DNA from: Streptomyces xanthophaeus
GTDB taxonomy: Bacteria > Actinomycetota > Actinomycetes > Streptomycetales > Streptomycetaceae
NCBI RefSeq assembly: GCF_030440515.1
Contig: NZ_CP076543.1
Span: 6,396,501-6,460,500 of the forward strand
Length of the DNA stretch: 64,000 nt
Direction of reading: 5' to 3'
The stretch's first letter is position 1. Each line of letters begins with the position of its first letter. Shown here in pieces: positions 9,567 through 18,574 of the stretch. Below the pieces are notes generated by a model. That model was not told the DNA's origin and made no database searches. It was given only the letters and a program-made list of their open reading frames with translations. The translations under genes and the position numbers were made by a program.

Positions 9567-12500
9567 ATGGCTTCGTTGCCCACCTTGCCCGCTGACACCC
9601 AGACCCGGGCCGATGCCCTCCGGGAGGCGCTTGCGACCCGCGTGGTCGTCGCCGACGGAGCCATGGGAACGATGCTCCAGGCGCAGGACCCCACCATGGA
9701 GGACTTCCAGCAGCTCGAAGGCTGCAACGAGGTCCTCAACATCACCCGCCCCGACATCGTGCGCTCCGTCCACGAGGCGTACTTCTCGGTGGGTGTGGAC
9801 TGCGTCGAGACCAACACCTTCGGCACGAACTACGCGGCGCTCGCCGAGTACGACATCGCCGAACGCAATTTCGAGCTGTCGGAGGCCGGCGCGCGCATCG
9901 CCCGCGAGGTCGCCGACGAGTTCACCGCCTCCACCGGCCAGCAGCGCTGGGTCCTCGGCTCCATGGGCCCCGGCACCAAGCTCCCCACGCTCGGCCACAT
10001 CAGCTACGCCCAGATCCGCGACGCCTACCAGATCAACGCCGAGGGCCTGCTCTCCGGCGGCGCCGACGCGCTGCTCGTCGAGACCACCCAGGACCTCCTG
10101 CAGACGAAGTCCTCGATCATCGGCGCCCGCCGGGCCATGGAAGCCCTCGGCGTCACCGTCCCGCTGATCTGCTCCGTCACCGTCGAGACCACCGGCACCA
10201 TGCTCCTCGGCTCGGAGATCGGCGCGGCCCTGACCGCGCTGGAGCCGCTCGGCATCGACATGATCGGGCTGAACTGCGCCACCGGCCCCGCCGAGATGAG
10301 CGAGCACCTGCGCTACCTCGCGCGCAACGCCCGCATCCCGCTCTCCTGCATGCCCAACGCCGGCCTGCCCGTCCTGACCAAGCAGGGCGCGCACTACCCC
10401 CTCAGCGCCCCCGAGCTGGCCGACGCCCAGGAGACCTTCGTCCGCGAGTACGGGCTCTCCCTGGTCGGCGGCTGCTGCGGAACCACCCCCGAGCACCTGC
10501 GCCAGGTCGTCGAGCGCGTCCGCGGCACGGCGATCACCGAGCGCACCCCCCAGCCCGAGCCCGGCGCGGCCTCGCTCTACCAGACGGTGCCCTTCCGCCA
10601 GGACACCTCGTACATGGCGATCGGCGAGCGCACCAACGCCAACGGCTCCAAGAAGTTCCGCGAGGCCATGCTGGAGGCCCGCTGGGACGACTGCGTGGAG
10701 ATGGCGCGCGACCAGATCCGCGAGGGCGCGCACATGCTCGACCTCTGCGTGGACTACGTGGGCCGCGACGGCGTCGCCGACATGGAGGAGCTCGCCGGCC
10801 GCTTCGCCACCGCCTCCACCCTGCCCATCGTCCTGGACTCCACCGAGGTCCCCGTCATCCGGGCGGGCCTGGAGAAGCTCGGCGGCCGCGCGGTCATCAA
10901 CTCCGTGAACTACGAGGACGGCGACGGACCCGAGTCCCGCTTCGCCAAGGTCACCCGACTGGCCCAGGAGCACGGCGCCGCTCTCATCGCGCTGACCATC
11001 GACGAGGAGGGCCAGGCCCGCACCGTCGAGCACAAGGTCGCCATTGCCGAACGGCTCATCGACGACCTGACGGGCAACTGGGGGATCCGCGAGTCGGACA
11101 TCCTCATCGACACCCTGACCTTCACGATCTGCACCGGCCAGGAGGAGTCCCGCAAGGACGGCATCGCCACGATCGAGGCGATCCGCGAGCTCAAGCGGCT
11201 CCACCCGGACGTCCAGACCACCCTCGGCCTGTCCAACATCTCCTTCGGCCTCAACCCGGCCGCCCGCGTCCTGCTGAACTCGGTCTTCCTCGACGAGTGC
11301 GTCAAGGCCGGCCTGGACTCCGCCATCGTCCACGCCTCCAAGATCCTGCCGATCGCCCGCTTCGACGAGGAGCAGGTCACCACCGCCCTCGACCTGATCT
11401 ACGACCGGCGCGAGGGCGACTACGACCCGCTGCAGAAGCTGATGGCCCTCTTCGAGGGCGTCAACACCAAGTCGCTCAAGGCCGGCCGCGCCGAGGAGCT
11501 CCTCGCCCTGCCCCTGGACGAGCGGCTGCAGCGCCGCATCATCGACGGCGAGAAGAACGGCCTGGAGACCGACCTCGACGAGGCCCTCCAGACCCGCCCC
11601 GCCCTCGACATCGTCAACGACACCCTCCTGGAGGGCATGAAGGTCGTCGGCGAGCTCTTCGGCTCCGGCCAGATGCAGCTCCCCTTCGTCCTGCAGTCCG
11701 CCGAGGTCATGAAGACGGCCGTCGCCTACCTCGAACCGCACATGGAGAAGACCGACGACGAGGGCAAGGGCACGATCGTGCTCGCCACCGTCCGCGGCGA
11801 TGTCCACGACATCGGCAAGAACCTCGTCGACATCATCCTCACCAACAACGGCTACAACGTCGTCAACATCGGCATCAAGCAGCCCGTCTCCGCGATCCTC
11901 GAAGCCGCGCAGGAGCACAAGGCCGACGTCATCGGCATGTCCGGCCTGCTCGTGAAGTCGACCGTGATCATGAAGGAGAACCTGGAGGAGCTGAACCAGC
12001 GCAAGCTGGCCGCCGACTACCCGGTGATCCTCGGCGGCGCCGCCCTCACCCGCGCCTACGTCGAGCAGGACCTCCACGAGATCTACGAGGGCGAGGTCCG
12101 CTACGCCCGCGACGCCTTCGAGGGCCTGCGCCTGATGGACGCCCTCATCGCCGTCAAGCGCGGCGTCCCCGGCGCGACCCTGCCCGAGCTCAAGCAGCGC
12201 CGCGTCGCCAAGCGCGACACTCCCGCGCTCCAGGTCGAGGAGGCCGAGGAGCCCGGCGGCCGGTCCGACGTCTCCGTCGACAATCCGATCCCCACCCCGC
12301 CGTTCTGGGGTACCCGCGTGGTCAAGGGCATCCCGCTCAAGGACTACGCCTCCTGGCTCGACGAGGGCGCCCTCTTCAAGGGCCAGTGGGGCCTCAAGCA
12401 GGCCCGCGCGGGCGGAGCCACGTACGAGGAGCTCGTCGAGAGCGAGGGCCGTCCGCGCCTGCGCGGCCTCCTGGACAAGCTGCACACCGAGAACCTGCTC

Positions 12501-13079
12501 GAAGCCGCGGTCGTCTACGGGTACTTCCCCTGCGTCTCCAAGGGCGAGGACCTGATCATCCTCGACGAAGCCGGCAACGAGCGGACCCGCTTCACCTTCC
12601 CGCGCCAGCGCCGCGGCCGGCGCCTGTGCCTCGCCGACTTCTTCCGTCCCGAGGAGTCCGGCGAGACCGACGTCGTCGGCCTCCAGGTGGTCACGGTCGG
12701 CTCGAAGATCGGCGAGGCCACGGCCAAGCTGTTCGAGTCGGACTCCTACCGCGAGTACCTGGAGCTGCACGGCCTCTCGGTCCAGCTCGCCGAGGCCATG
12801 GCCGAGTACTGGCACGCCCGCGTCCGCGCCGAGCTCGGATTCGGCGGTGAGGACCCGGCGAAGGTCGAGGACATGTTCGACCTCAAGTACCGCGGTGCCC
12901 GCTTCTCGCTCGGCTACGGCGCCTGCCCCGACCTGGAGGACCGTGCGAAGATCGCCGACCTCCTGGAGCCGGAGCGGATCGGCGTCCACCTGTCGGAGGA
13001 GTTCCAGCTCCACCCGGAGCAGTCCACCGACGCGATCGTGATTCACCACCCCGAAGCGAAGTATTTCAACGCACGCTGA
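9567..13079 (+). CDS. metH: Cobalamin-dependent methionine synthase
   Basis: This 1170-residue enzyme transfers a methyl group from methyltetrahydrofolate to homocysteine through cobalamin. Domains in order are: homocysteine-binding barrel with the zinc Cys pair GGCCGTT (303-304); pterin-binding domain from about 345; B12 cap and B12-binding domain with DVHDIGKN, whose His747 is the cobalt ligand; and the C-terminal AdoMet reactivation domain. The frame is open upstream to 9345, but ATG at 9567 with AGGGAG before it begins the conserved part. It is divergent from gylR. No cobalamin or SAH riboswitch consensus is evident in the leader by eye. Confidence 0.97.
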   Translation: MASLPTLPADTQTRADALREALATRVVVADGAMGTMLQAQDPTMEDFQQLEGCNEVLNITRPDIVRSVHEAYFSVGVDCVETNTFGTNYAALAEYDIAERNFELSEAGARIAREVADEFTASTGQQRWVLGSMGPGTKLPTLGHISYAQIRDAYQINAEGLLSGGADALLVETTQDLLQTKSSIIGARRAMEALGVTVPLICSVTVETTGTMLLGSEIGAALTALEPLGIDMIGLNCATGPAEMSEHLRYLARNARIPLSCMPNAGLPVLTKQGAHYPLSAPELADAQETFVREYGLSLVGGCCGTTPEHLRQVVERVRGTAITERTPQPEPGAASLYQTVPFRQDTSYMAIGERTNANGSKKFREAMLEARWDDCVEMARDQIREGAHMLDLCVDYVGRDGVADMEELAGRFATASTLPIVLDSTEVPVIRAGLEKLGGRAVINSVNYEDGDGPESRFAKVTRLAQEHGAALIALTIDEEGQARTVEHKVAIAERLIDDLTGNWGIRESDILIDTLTFTICTGQEESRKDGIATIEAIRELKRLHPDVQTTLGLSNISFGLNPAARVLLNSVFLDECVKAGLDSAIVHASKILPIARFDEEQVTTALDLIYDRREGDYDPLQKLMALFEGVNTKSLKAGRAEELLALPLDERLQRRIIDGEKNGLETDLDEALQTRPALDIVNDTLLEGMKVVGELFGSGQMQLPFVLQSAEVMKTAVAYLEPHMEKTDDEGKGTIVLATVRGDVHDIGKNLVDIILTNNGYNVVNIGIKQPVSAILEAAQEHKADVIGMSGLLVKSTVIMKENLEELNQRKLAADYPVILGGAALTRAYVEQDLHEIYEGEVRYARDAFEGLRLMDALIAVKRGVPGATLPELKQRRVAKRDTPALQVEEAEEPGGRSDVSVDNPIPTPPFWGTRVVKGIPLKDYASWLDEGALFKGQWGLKQARAGGATYEELVESEGRPRLRGLLDKLHTENLLEAAVVYGYFPCVSKGEDLIILDEAGNERTRFTFPRQRRGRRLCLADFFRPEESGETDVVGLQVVTVGSKIGEATAKLFESDSYREYLELHGLSVQLAEAMAEYWHARVRAELGFGGEDPAKVEDMFDLKYRGARFSLGYGACPDLEDRAKIADLLEPERIGVHLSEEFQLHPEQSTDAIVIHHPEAKYFNAR

Positions 13080-13111
13080 GCTCTGCCGACGTACACTTGT
13101 CGGTCCCATAC

Positions 13112-13166
13112 AGGCCGGTCGCCTGTTCCCCGGGGTGGTATGCCCCGCGGAAGAGGTGACCGGCCT
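13112..13166 (+). other. Long stem-loop between metH and the HAD gene
   Basis: AGGCCGGTCGCCT (13112-13124) pairs with AGGTGACCGGCCT (13154-13166), 12 of 13 positions. The enclosed region has its own CCCCGG/CCCCG-type stem. A smaller hairpin, CCGAC/GTCGG, lies at 13086-13103. Together they may terminate metH transcription or structure the leader of the next gene. Confidence 0.5.
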
Positions 13167-13192
13167 TCTCGTCCCTTCTGAGAGGCATGCGC

Positions 13193-13894
13193 ATGACGAG
13201 CACCGTTCCCGCCCCCGTCGCCCGTACGGCCGACGGTTCTGCCCTGCAGGCGGTGCTGCTCGACATGGACGGCACCCTGGTGGACACCGAAGGCTTCTGG
13301 TGGGAGATCGAGGCGGAGATCTTCCAGGAGCTCGGCCACCGCCTCGACGAGTCCTGGCGCGACGTGGTCGTCGGCGGCCCCATGAGCCGCAGCGCGACCT
13401 TCCTGATCGAGTCGACCGGCGCCGCCATCGGCCTCGCCGAGCTGAGCGTCCTGCTCAACGAGCGGTTCGAGGCCCGCATCGCCGACCGGGTGCCGCTGAT
13501 GCCCGGCGCCGAGCGGCTGCTGTCCGAGCTCGCCCGGCACAACGTGCCCACCGCGCTCGTCTCCGCCTCCCACCGCCGGGTCATCGACCAGGTCCTGCTC
13601 ACCCTCGGCCGCGACCGCTTCACGATGACCGTCGCCGGCGACGAGGTGGCCCGTACGAAGCCGCACCCCGACCCGTACCTGTTCGCCGCGCGCTCCCTGG
13701 GCGCGCACCCCTCGCGCTGCGCGGTCATCGAGGACACCCGCACCGGGGTGGCGGCCGCCGAGGCCGCCGGCTGCCGGGTCGTGGCCATCCCCTCGGTCGG
13801 CGTGATCGAACCCGCCCCCGGGCGCACGGTCGTCCGCTCGCTGGAGGACGTGGACCTCGCGTTCCTGCGCTCGCTCATCGCCCCCATGAACTGA
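13193..13894 (+). CDS. HAD-superfamily phosphatase
   Basis: This 233-residue haloacid-dehalogenase-type hydrolase has motif I LLDMDGTLVDTE, with the two catalytic Asp residues, near residue 23, motif II LVSAS, and motif IV AVIEDTRTGVAAAEAAG. The helical cap between motifs I and II is of the beta-phosphoglucomutase/phosphoglycolate phosphatase type, so it acts on a small phosphorylated compound, not identifiable here. ATG at 13193 lies seven bases after GAGAGG and is preferred over the ATG at 13187. It follows metH on the same strand after a structured spacer. Confidence 0.88.
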   Translation: MTSTVPAPVARTADGSALQAVLLDMDGTLVDTEGFWWEIEAEIFQELGHRLDESWRDVVVGGPMSRSATFLIESTGAAIGLAELSVLLNERFEARIADRVPLMPGAERLLSELARHNVPTALVSASHRRVIDQVLLTLGRDRFTMTVAGDEVARTKPHPDPYLFAARSLGAHPSRCAVIEDTRTGVAAAEAAGCRVVAIPSVGVIEPAPGRTVVRSLEDVDLAFLRSLIAPMN

Positions 13895-14475
13895 GAGTGA
13901 CGACCGGCCCTCCGGCCGGGCCCGCACTCTGCCCAAGCGGACACATCGGCATGCACTGGCCCACATCGGTATGCATTGCCACGCACCGAAACCCCCCGAG
14001 TACGCTCCGTGCCGAACGGAACGCCGCCTGGCTGCGCCCTGGCGGAAGGATCTTCCGTCGCGGGCCCCGGAGGCTGAAATTCCATCCCCTCCGGGGTTGT
14101 TGCACAGGGTGACCTTGGTCACGCTCCGCACCCCCGACGGGTCTGTCCCGGGGCCGCCGCGACTTCCAATGTGTCCACATTGATCAGCCCCTGACCGAAT
14201 CTGCGCAGCCCTGCGCGTGAACAGGCAGTTCGCTCCGATCACGGTGCGATTACGCCCCAAGTTCGGTCAGTTCCAGCCATCCCGTCCCGGACCACTAGTG
14301 TCGATGCGGGCACTACGCCGCACCTCAGCCGTCCCCGACACACACCCCTGTGCCGGGAACGCGTGGACCGATCGTCACAACACCGGCCCGATCGTTCCGC
14401 CCCGAACGGGCGACCGCCGCGAAGTGCCCTCTACGCCGCTTTGAACAAGTGCCGGTTACAGGGAGTACTTCCAGC
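13895..14475 (+). promoter_or_regulatory. Intergenic region upstream of two lipoprotein genes
   Basis: I see no gene in this 581-bp stretch. It holds a near-tandem repeat around 13942-13980 (ACATCGGCATGCACTGG and ACATCGGTATGCATTG). At 14168-14181 is the palindrome AATGTGTCCACATT. It presumably contains the promoter of the downstream substrate-binding lipoproteins; no confident promoter hexamers were assigned. Confidence 0.45.
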
Positions 14476-16080
14476 ATGAACCGCAAGACCATGGTGCTGA
14501 CGGCCGCGGCCGGACTGCTCACCCCCGCGCTGGCCGCCTGCGGCAGCGCGAGCGGCGGAGGAGCAGGATCCGGAGCGATCGTCGTCGGAACCACCGATCG
14601 GTTCGAGGCCGCAGACTTCGCTCCCGCCCCCTTCGACCCGGCCTACGCCTACGACGCCGGCGCCTGGAACATCCTGCGCCAGACCGTCCAGACGCTGATG
14701 CACACCCCGCGCGGCGGCGGCCAGCCCGTCGGCGAGGCGGCCTCCGCCTGCCGCTTCACCGACGCCGGCAACGAGAGCTACCGCTGCACCCTGCGCCCCG
14801 GTCTGAAGTTCGCCGACGGTGAGCCCCTCACCGCCAAGGACGTCAAGTTCTCCATCGACCGCGTCCTCGCCATCAAGGACGAGAACGGCCCCTCCTCGCT
14901 GCTCTCCACCCTCGACAACGTCGAGGTCAAGGGCGCCGACACCGTCGTCTTCCACCTGAAGACCCCGGACGCGACCTTCCCGTTCAAGCTCTCCACCCCC
15001 GCCGCCGGCATCGTCAGCGAGAAGAACTACGACGCCAAGAAGCTCCGCGAGGGCTTCGCCGTGGACGGCTCCGGCCCGTACACGATGAAGGCCGAGGTCA
15101 AGAACAACCGGCTGGTCCGCGCCGTCTTCACCAAGAACCCGCACTACAAGGGCGACCTCAAGCTGCAGAACGACAAGGTCGAACTGCGCACGTACCCCGA
15201 CTCCCCGGCCATGGGCAAGGCGCTCACCGACGGGAAGATCCACATGGTCTCCCGCACCCTGTCGCCCGCCCAGATCACCGAGTTCAGCGCCCAGCCGCCC
15301 AAGGGCGTCAAGCTGGTCCCGATGCCCGGCCTGGAGATCCGCTACCTCGGCTTCAACACCGAGGCGCCCGTCGTCAAGGAGAAGGCCGTACGCCAGGCGC
15401 TCGCCGCCGCCGTCGACCGCGGCCAGCTCATCTCCAAGGTCTACGGCAAGTCCGCCCAGCCGCTCTACTCGCTGGTCCCCACCACCGTGACGGGCCACGT
15501 CAACTCCTTCTACAACAAGTACGGCGACGCCAACACGCCCAAGGCCGCCGCCCTGCTGAAGGAGGCCGGGATCAAGACCCCGGTCAAGCTGACCCTGCAC
15601 TACACCAGCGACCACTACGGCGACGGCACCGCCGCCGAGTTCGAGGCCCTCAAGGCCCAGCTGAACTCCACCGGTCTGTTCGACATCACCGTCCAGGGCA
15701 GCGAGTGGGCGGACTTCCGCCCGGCCCAGAAGAAGGGCGACCACGCCGCCTACGGGCTCGGCTGGTTCCCCGACTACCCGGACGCCGACAACTTCCTCGC
15801 CCCGTTCCTGGAGCAGGACAACTTCCTGGGCACGCCGTACGCCAACAACGCGGTACGCAGCAGGCTCATCCCCGAATCCCGGCGGGCGGTCGACCGTACG
15901 GTCGCCGTCCCCGCGATCACGGAGATACAGGACATCGTCGCCGAGGACGTGCCCGTCCTGCCCCTGTGGCAGGGCAAGCAGTACGTCGCCGCACGCGACG
16001 GGATCACCGGAGTGGAGTGGTCGGTCAACGCCATCTCCGACCTCCAGCTGTGGGAGCTCGGCCGTGGCGTAAGCGGCTGA
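14476..16080 (+). CDS. Oligopeptide-type ABC substrate-binding lipoprotein 1
   Basis: This 534-residue family 5 extracellular solute-binding protein (DppA/OppA type) has a lipoprotein signal peptide with lipobox LAAC (Cys22). Family segments include the early DPAYAYDAGAW, DGEPLTAKDVKFSIDRV, VRQALAAAVDRGQL and the C-terminal DYPDADNFLAPF. ATG at 14476 follows GGGAG and is preferred to the upstream extension. It is anchored outside the membrane and presumably delivers peptides or similar ligands to a transporter. A paralogue follows 71 bp downstream. No permease or ATPase gene lies in the window, so it must share a distant ABC transporter or act as a sensor. Confidence 0.92.
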   Translation: MNRKTMVLTAAAGLLTPALAACGSASGGGAGSGAIVVGTTDRFEAADFAPAPFDPAYAYDAGAWNILRQTVQTLMHTPRGGGQPVGEAASACRFTDAGNESYRCTLRPGLKFADGEPLTAKDVKFSIDRVLAIKDENGPSSLLSTLDNVEVKGADTVVFHLKTPDATFPFKLSTPAAGIVSEKNYDAKKLREGFAVDGSGPYTMKAEVKNNRLVRAVFTKNPHYKGDLKLQNDKVELRTYPDSPAMGKALTDGKIHMVSRTLSPAQITEFSAQPPKGVKLVPMPGLEIRYLGFNTEAPVVKEKAVRQALAAAVDRGQLISKVYGKSAQPLYSLVPTTVTGHVNSFYNKYGDANTPKAAALLKEAGIKTPVKLTLHYTSDHYGDGTAAEFEALKAQLNSTGLFDITVQGSEWADFRPAQKKGDHAAYGLGWFPDYPDADNFLAPFLEQDNFLGTPYANNAVRSRLIPESRRAVDRTVAVPAITEIQDIVAEDVPVLPLWQGKQYVAARDGITGVEWSVNAISDLQLWELGRGVSG

Positions 16081-16151
16081 GCAAGGCAACGACCGGCAGC
16101 GGAAGTCGCGGGCCGGACCAACGAAACAGTTCGACTGTGAAGGACGTTCGC

Positions 16152-17735
16152 GTGAATCGACGTAACCAGTGGCTGGCGGCCCCGCTCGGCGCAGCCACCG
16201 CCGCCGCGCTGCTCAGCGGTTGCGGTTCGACCGATGGCTCCAATGCCGGCAGCGGCAAGGGCGTGGTCATGGGCATATCCGACAAGGTGAAGTCCGTCGA
16301 CCCGGCATCGGGCTACGACCCGGGCTCCTGGCTGCTGTTCAACAACGTCTTCCAGTCGCTGCTGAGCTTCCCCAAGGGCGGCACCACCCCCGAGCCCGAC
16401 GCCGCCCAGGCCTGTGGCTTCGAGGGCGCCGACAGCAAGCTCTACAAGTGCACCCTGCGGGACGGCCTGAAGTTCAGCAACGGCCACAGCCTCACCTCGA
16501 AGGACGTCAAGTTCTCCTTCGAGCGCACCCTGAAGATCAACGACGCGAACGGCCCGGCCGTGATGCTCGCGTCCATCGCGAGCATCGACGCCCCGGACGA
16601 CAAGACCGTCGTCTTCAAGCTCAAGACCTCCGACGCCACCTTCCCCAGCAAGATCGCCTCGGGCGCCGGCTCCATCGTCGACCACACCGAGTACCCGGCC
16701 GACAAGCTGCGCGCCGACAACAAGGCCGTCGGCTCCGGCGTCTACAAGCTCGACTCCTTCGGCGAGAAGAGCGCCACCTTCTCCGTCAACGAGTCCTACA
16801 GCGGCAAGGCCAAGGCCAAGAACACCGGCGTCACCCTGAAGTTCTTCAACGGCGACCAGGCCGGCCTCAAGACCGTCCTGGAGAGCGGCGACGTCGACTT
16901 CGCCTTCCGCGGCCTCGCCGCCAAGGACATCGCCGCCCTCGCCTCCAGCAAGACCGGCGACAACAAGGTCGACGTCGTCCAGGGCACCGGCGCCGAGGTC
17001 GAGCACATGGTGTTCAACGTCAACGACCCCGTCGTCGGCAAGCTCCCCGTGCGCAAGGCCATCGCCTTCCTCATCGACCGCGAAGCCCTCGTCCGCGACG
17101 TGTACGCGGGCACCGCCACCGCGCTCTACTCCATCGTGCCGACCGGCATCGCCGGCCACACGACCCCCTTCTTCGACCGCTACGGCGGCACCCCCCAGCC
17201 CGAGAAGGCCAAGGCCGCCCTCAAGGCCGGCGGCATCAACGGCAAGGTCAAGCTCACCCTGTACTCCACCCCGTCCCGCTACGGCCCCTCCACGGACCAG
17301 CAGTTCGAGGTCATCGCCAAGCAGCTCAACGACAGCGGCCTCTTCGACGCCGACGTCAAGTCCGTCGAGTACGAGCAGTACGAGAAGGACATCCAGGCCG
17401 GCAAGTACGGCGTGTACGTCAAGGGCTGGGTGCCCGACTACCCGGACGCCGACAACTTCACGCAGCCCTTCTTCGGCCCGGACAACGTGCTGAACAACAA
17501 CTACGAGAACAAGGAGATCACCGGGACGATCATCCCGTCGACCTCCGCGAAGTCCGACCGCACCGCGGCCAACACCGACTACAACCGCCTCCAGGACATC
17601 GTCGCCGACGAGCTCCCGCTCATCCCGCTCTGGCAGGGCAAGCAGTACGCCGTCACCCGCCAGAACGTGAGCGGCCTGCAGTGGTCCCTCGACGCCTCCA
17701 CCGTCTTCCGCTTCTGGGAGATCAGCAAGGGCTGA
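16152..17735 (+). CDS. Oligopeptide-type ABC substrate-binding lipoprotein 2
   Basis: This 527-residue family 5 solute-binding lipoprotein is a paralogue of its upstream neighbour. Lipobox LSGC places the modified Cys at 24. The segments SKDVKFSFERT, ATFPSKIASGAGSIV and DYPDADNFTQPFF parallel the first copy. GTG at 16152 follows AAGGACG; another in-frame GTG 15 bp upstream is possible. The 71-bp gap suggests cotranscription with the first lipoprotein gene and a past tandem duplication. Two strong hairpins follow the stop codon. Ligand unknown. Confidence 0.92.
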   Translation: MNRRNQWLAAPLGAATAAALLSGCGSTDGSNAGSGKGVVMGISDKVKSVDPASGYDPGSWLLFNNVFQSLLSFPKGGTTPEPDAAQACGFEGADSKLYKCTLRDGLKFSNGHSLTSKDVKFSFERTLKINDANGPAVMLASIASIDAPDDKTVVFKLKTSDATFPSKIASGAGSIVDHTEYPADKLRADNKAVGSGVYKLDSFGEKSATFSVNESYSGKAKAKNTGVTLKFFNGDQAGLKTVLESGDVDFAFRGLAAKDIAALASSKTGDNKVDVVQGTGAEVEHMVFNVNDPVVGKLPVRKAIAFLIDREALVRDVYAGTATALYSIVPTGIAGHTTPFFDRYGGTPQPEKAKAALKAGGINGKVKLTLYSTPSRYGPSTDQQFEVIAKQLNDSGLFDADVKSVEYEQYEKDIQAGKYGVYVKGWVPDYPDADNFTQPFFGPDNVLNNNYENKEITGTIIPSTSAKSDRTAANTDYNRLQDIVADELPLIPLWQGKQYAVTRQNVSGLQWSLDASTVFRFWEISKG

Positions 17736-17745
17736 GCCACCGGAA

Positions 17746-17818
17746 CCGGGCCCGCCCCGAGCGGGCCCGGCACCACGCGAAGGGGGCCGTACGTGTCAGC
17801 ACGTACGGCCCCCTTCGC
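17746..17818. terminator. Double hairpin between convergent genes
   Basis: CCGGGCCCGC/GCGGGCCCGG (17746-17770) is followed by a perfect 19-bp stem, 17777-17795 with 17800-17818, with loop TCAG. It lies between the second lipoprotein gene and the convergent response regulator and probably terminates both. Confidence 0.85.
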
Positions 17819-17838
17819 GCATCCGCGCCCCGCCCGGC

Positions 17839-18510
17839 CTACTGGGCCCCGGGGCGCACCAGACCGCTCTCGTACGCGTACACCGCCGCCTGGACCCGGT
17901 CCCGCAGCCCCAGCTTCGTCAGCACGTGCCCCACATGCGTCTTGACCGTCGTCTCGCTCACGAACAGATCCGCCGCGATCTCCGCGTTCGACAGCCCCCG
18001 GGACACCAGCTTCAGCACCTCGACCTCACGCTCGGTCAGCGTCCCCAAGGTGTTCGGAAGGCTCTCCTCACCCGACGGAAGATGCCCCGCGTACTTGTCC
18101 AGCAGCCGCCGCGTGATACTCGGCGCGAGCATCGCCTCACCCGCCGCGACCACCCGGATCGCCTGCACCAGCTCGTTCGCCGGCGCATCCTTCAGCAGGA
18201 AACCGCTCGCCCCCGCCCGCAGCGCCTCCACCACGTACTCGTCCAGATCGAACGTGGTCAGCACCAGCACCTTCGCCGGCCCGTCACGCTCCGGACCCGT
18301 GATCTGCCGGGTCGCCTCCACCCCGTCCATCCGCGGCATCCGGATGTCCATCAGCACCACATCGGGCTGCAGCGCCCGCACCTGGTCCAGCGCCTGCAGA
18401 CCGTCCCCGGCCTCACCGACCACCGCCAGGTCCTCCTCCGCCTCCAGGATCATCCGGAAGCCGGTGCGCAGCAGCGGCTGGTCGTCGACCAGAAGGACGC
18501 GGATCGCCAC
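17839..18510 (-). CDS. NarL/LuxR-type response regulator (orphan)
   Basis: This 223-residue response regulator has a receiver domain (about 1-120; VLLVDDQPLLRTGF, phospho-acceptor Asp in VVLMDIRMPRMDG) and a C-terminal LuxR helix-turn-helix (LTEREVEVLKLVSRGLSNAEIAADLFVSETTVKTHV). Such proteins activate or repress target promoters when phosphorylated by a histidine kinase. No kinase gene is adjacent: the upstream neighbour is a nuclease and the downstream one is convergent, so partner and targets are unknown. Confidence 0.93.
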   Translation of the reverse strand: MAIRVLLVDDQPLLRTGFRMILEAEEDLAVVGEAGDGLQALDQVRALQPDVVLMDIRMPRMDGVEATRQITGPERDGPAKVLVLTTFDLDEYVVEALRAGASGFLLKDAPANELVQAIRVVAAGEAMLAPSITRRLLDKYAGHLPSGEESLPNTLGTLTEREVEVLKLVSRGLSNAEIAADLFVSETTVKTHVGHVLTKLGLRDRVQAAVYAYESGLVRPGAQ

Positions 18511-18574
18511 GGGGTCTACCTCGTATTCGTCGGACGGCTACGGCGGGCCCGACCATTCTGCCCTGACACCAAGA

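Noticed and set aside
9492..13109. A 1205-codon frame antisense to metH
   Set aside because: It mirrors the metH coding bias and its translation has no recognisable domain; metH itself is intact.
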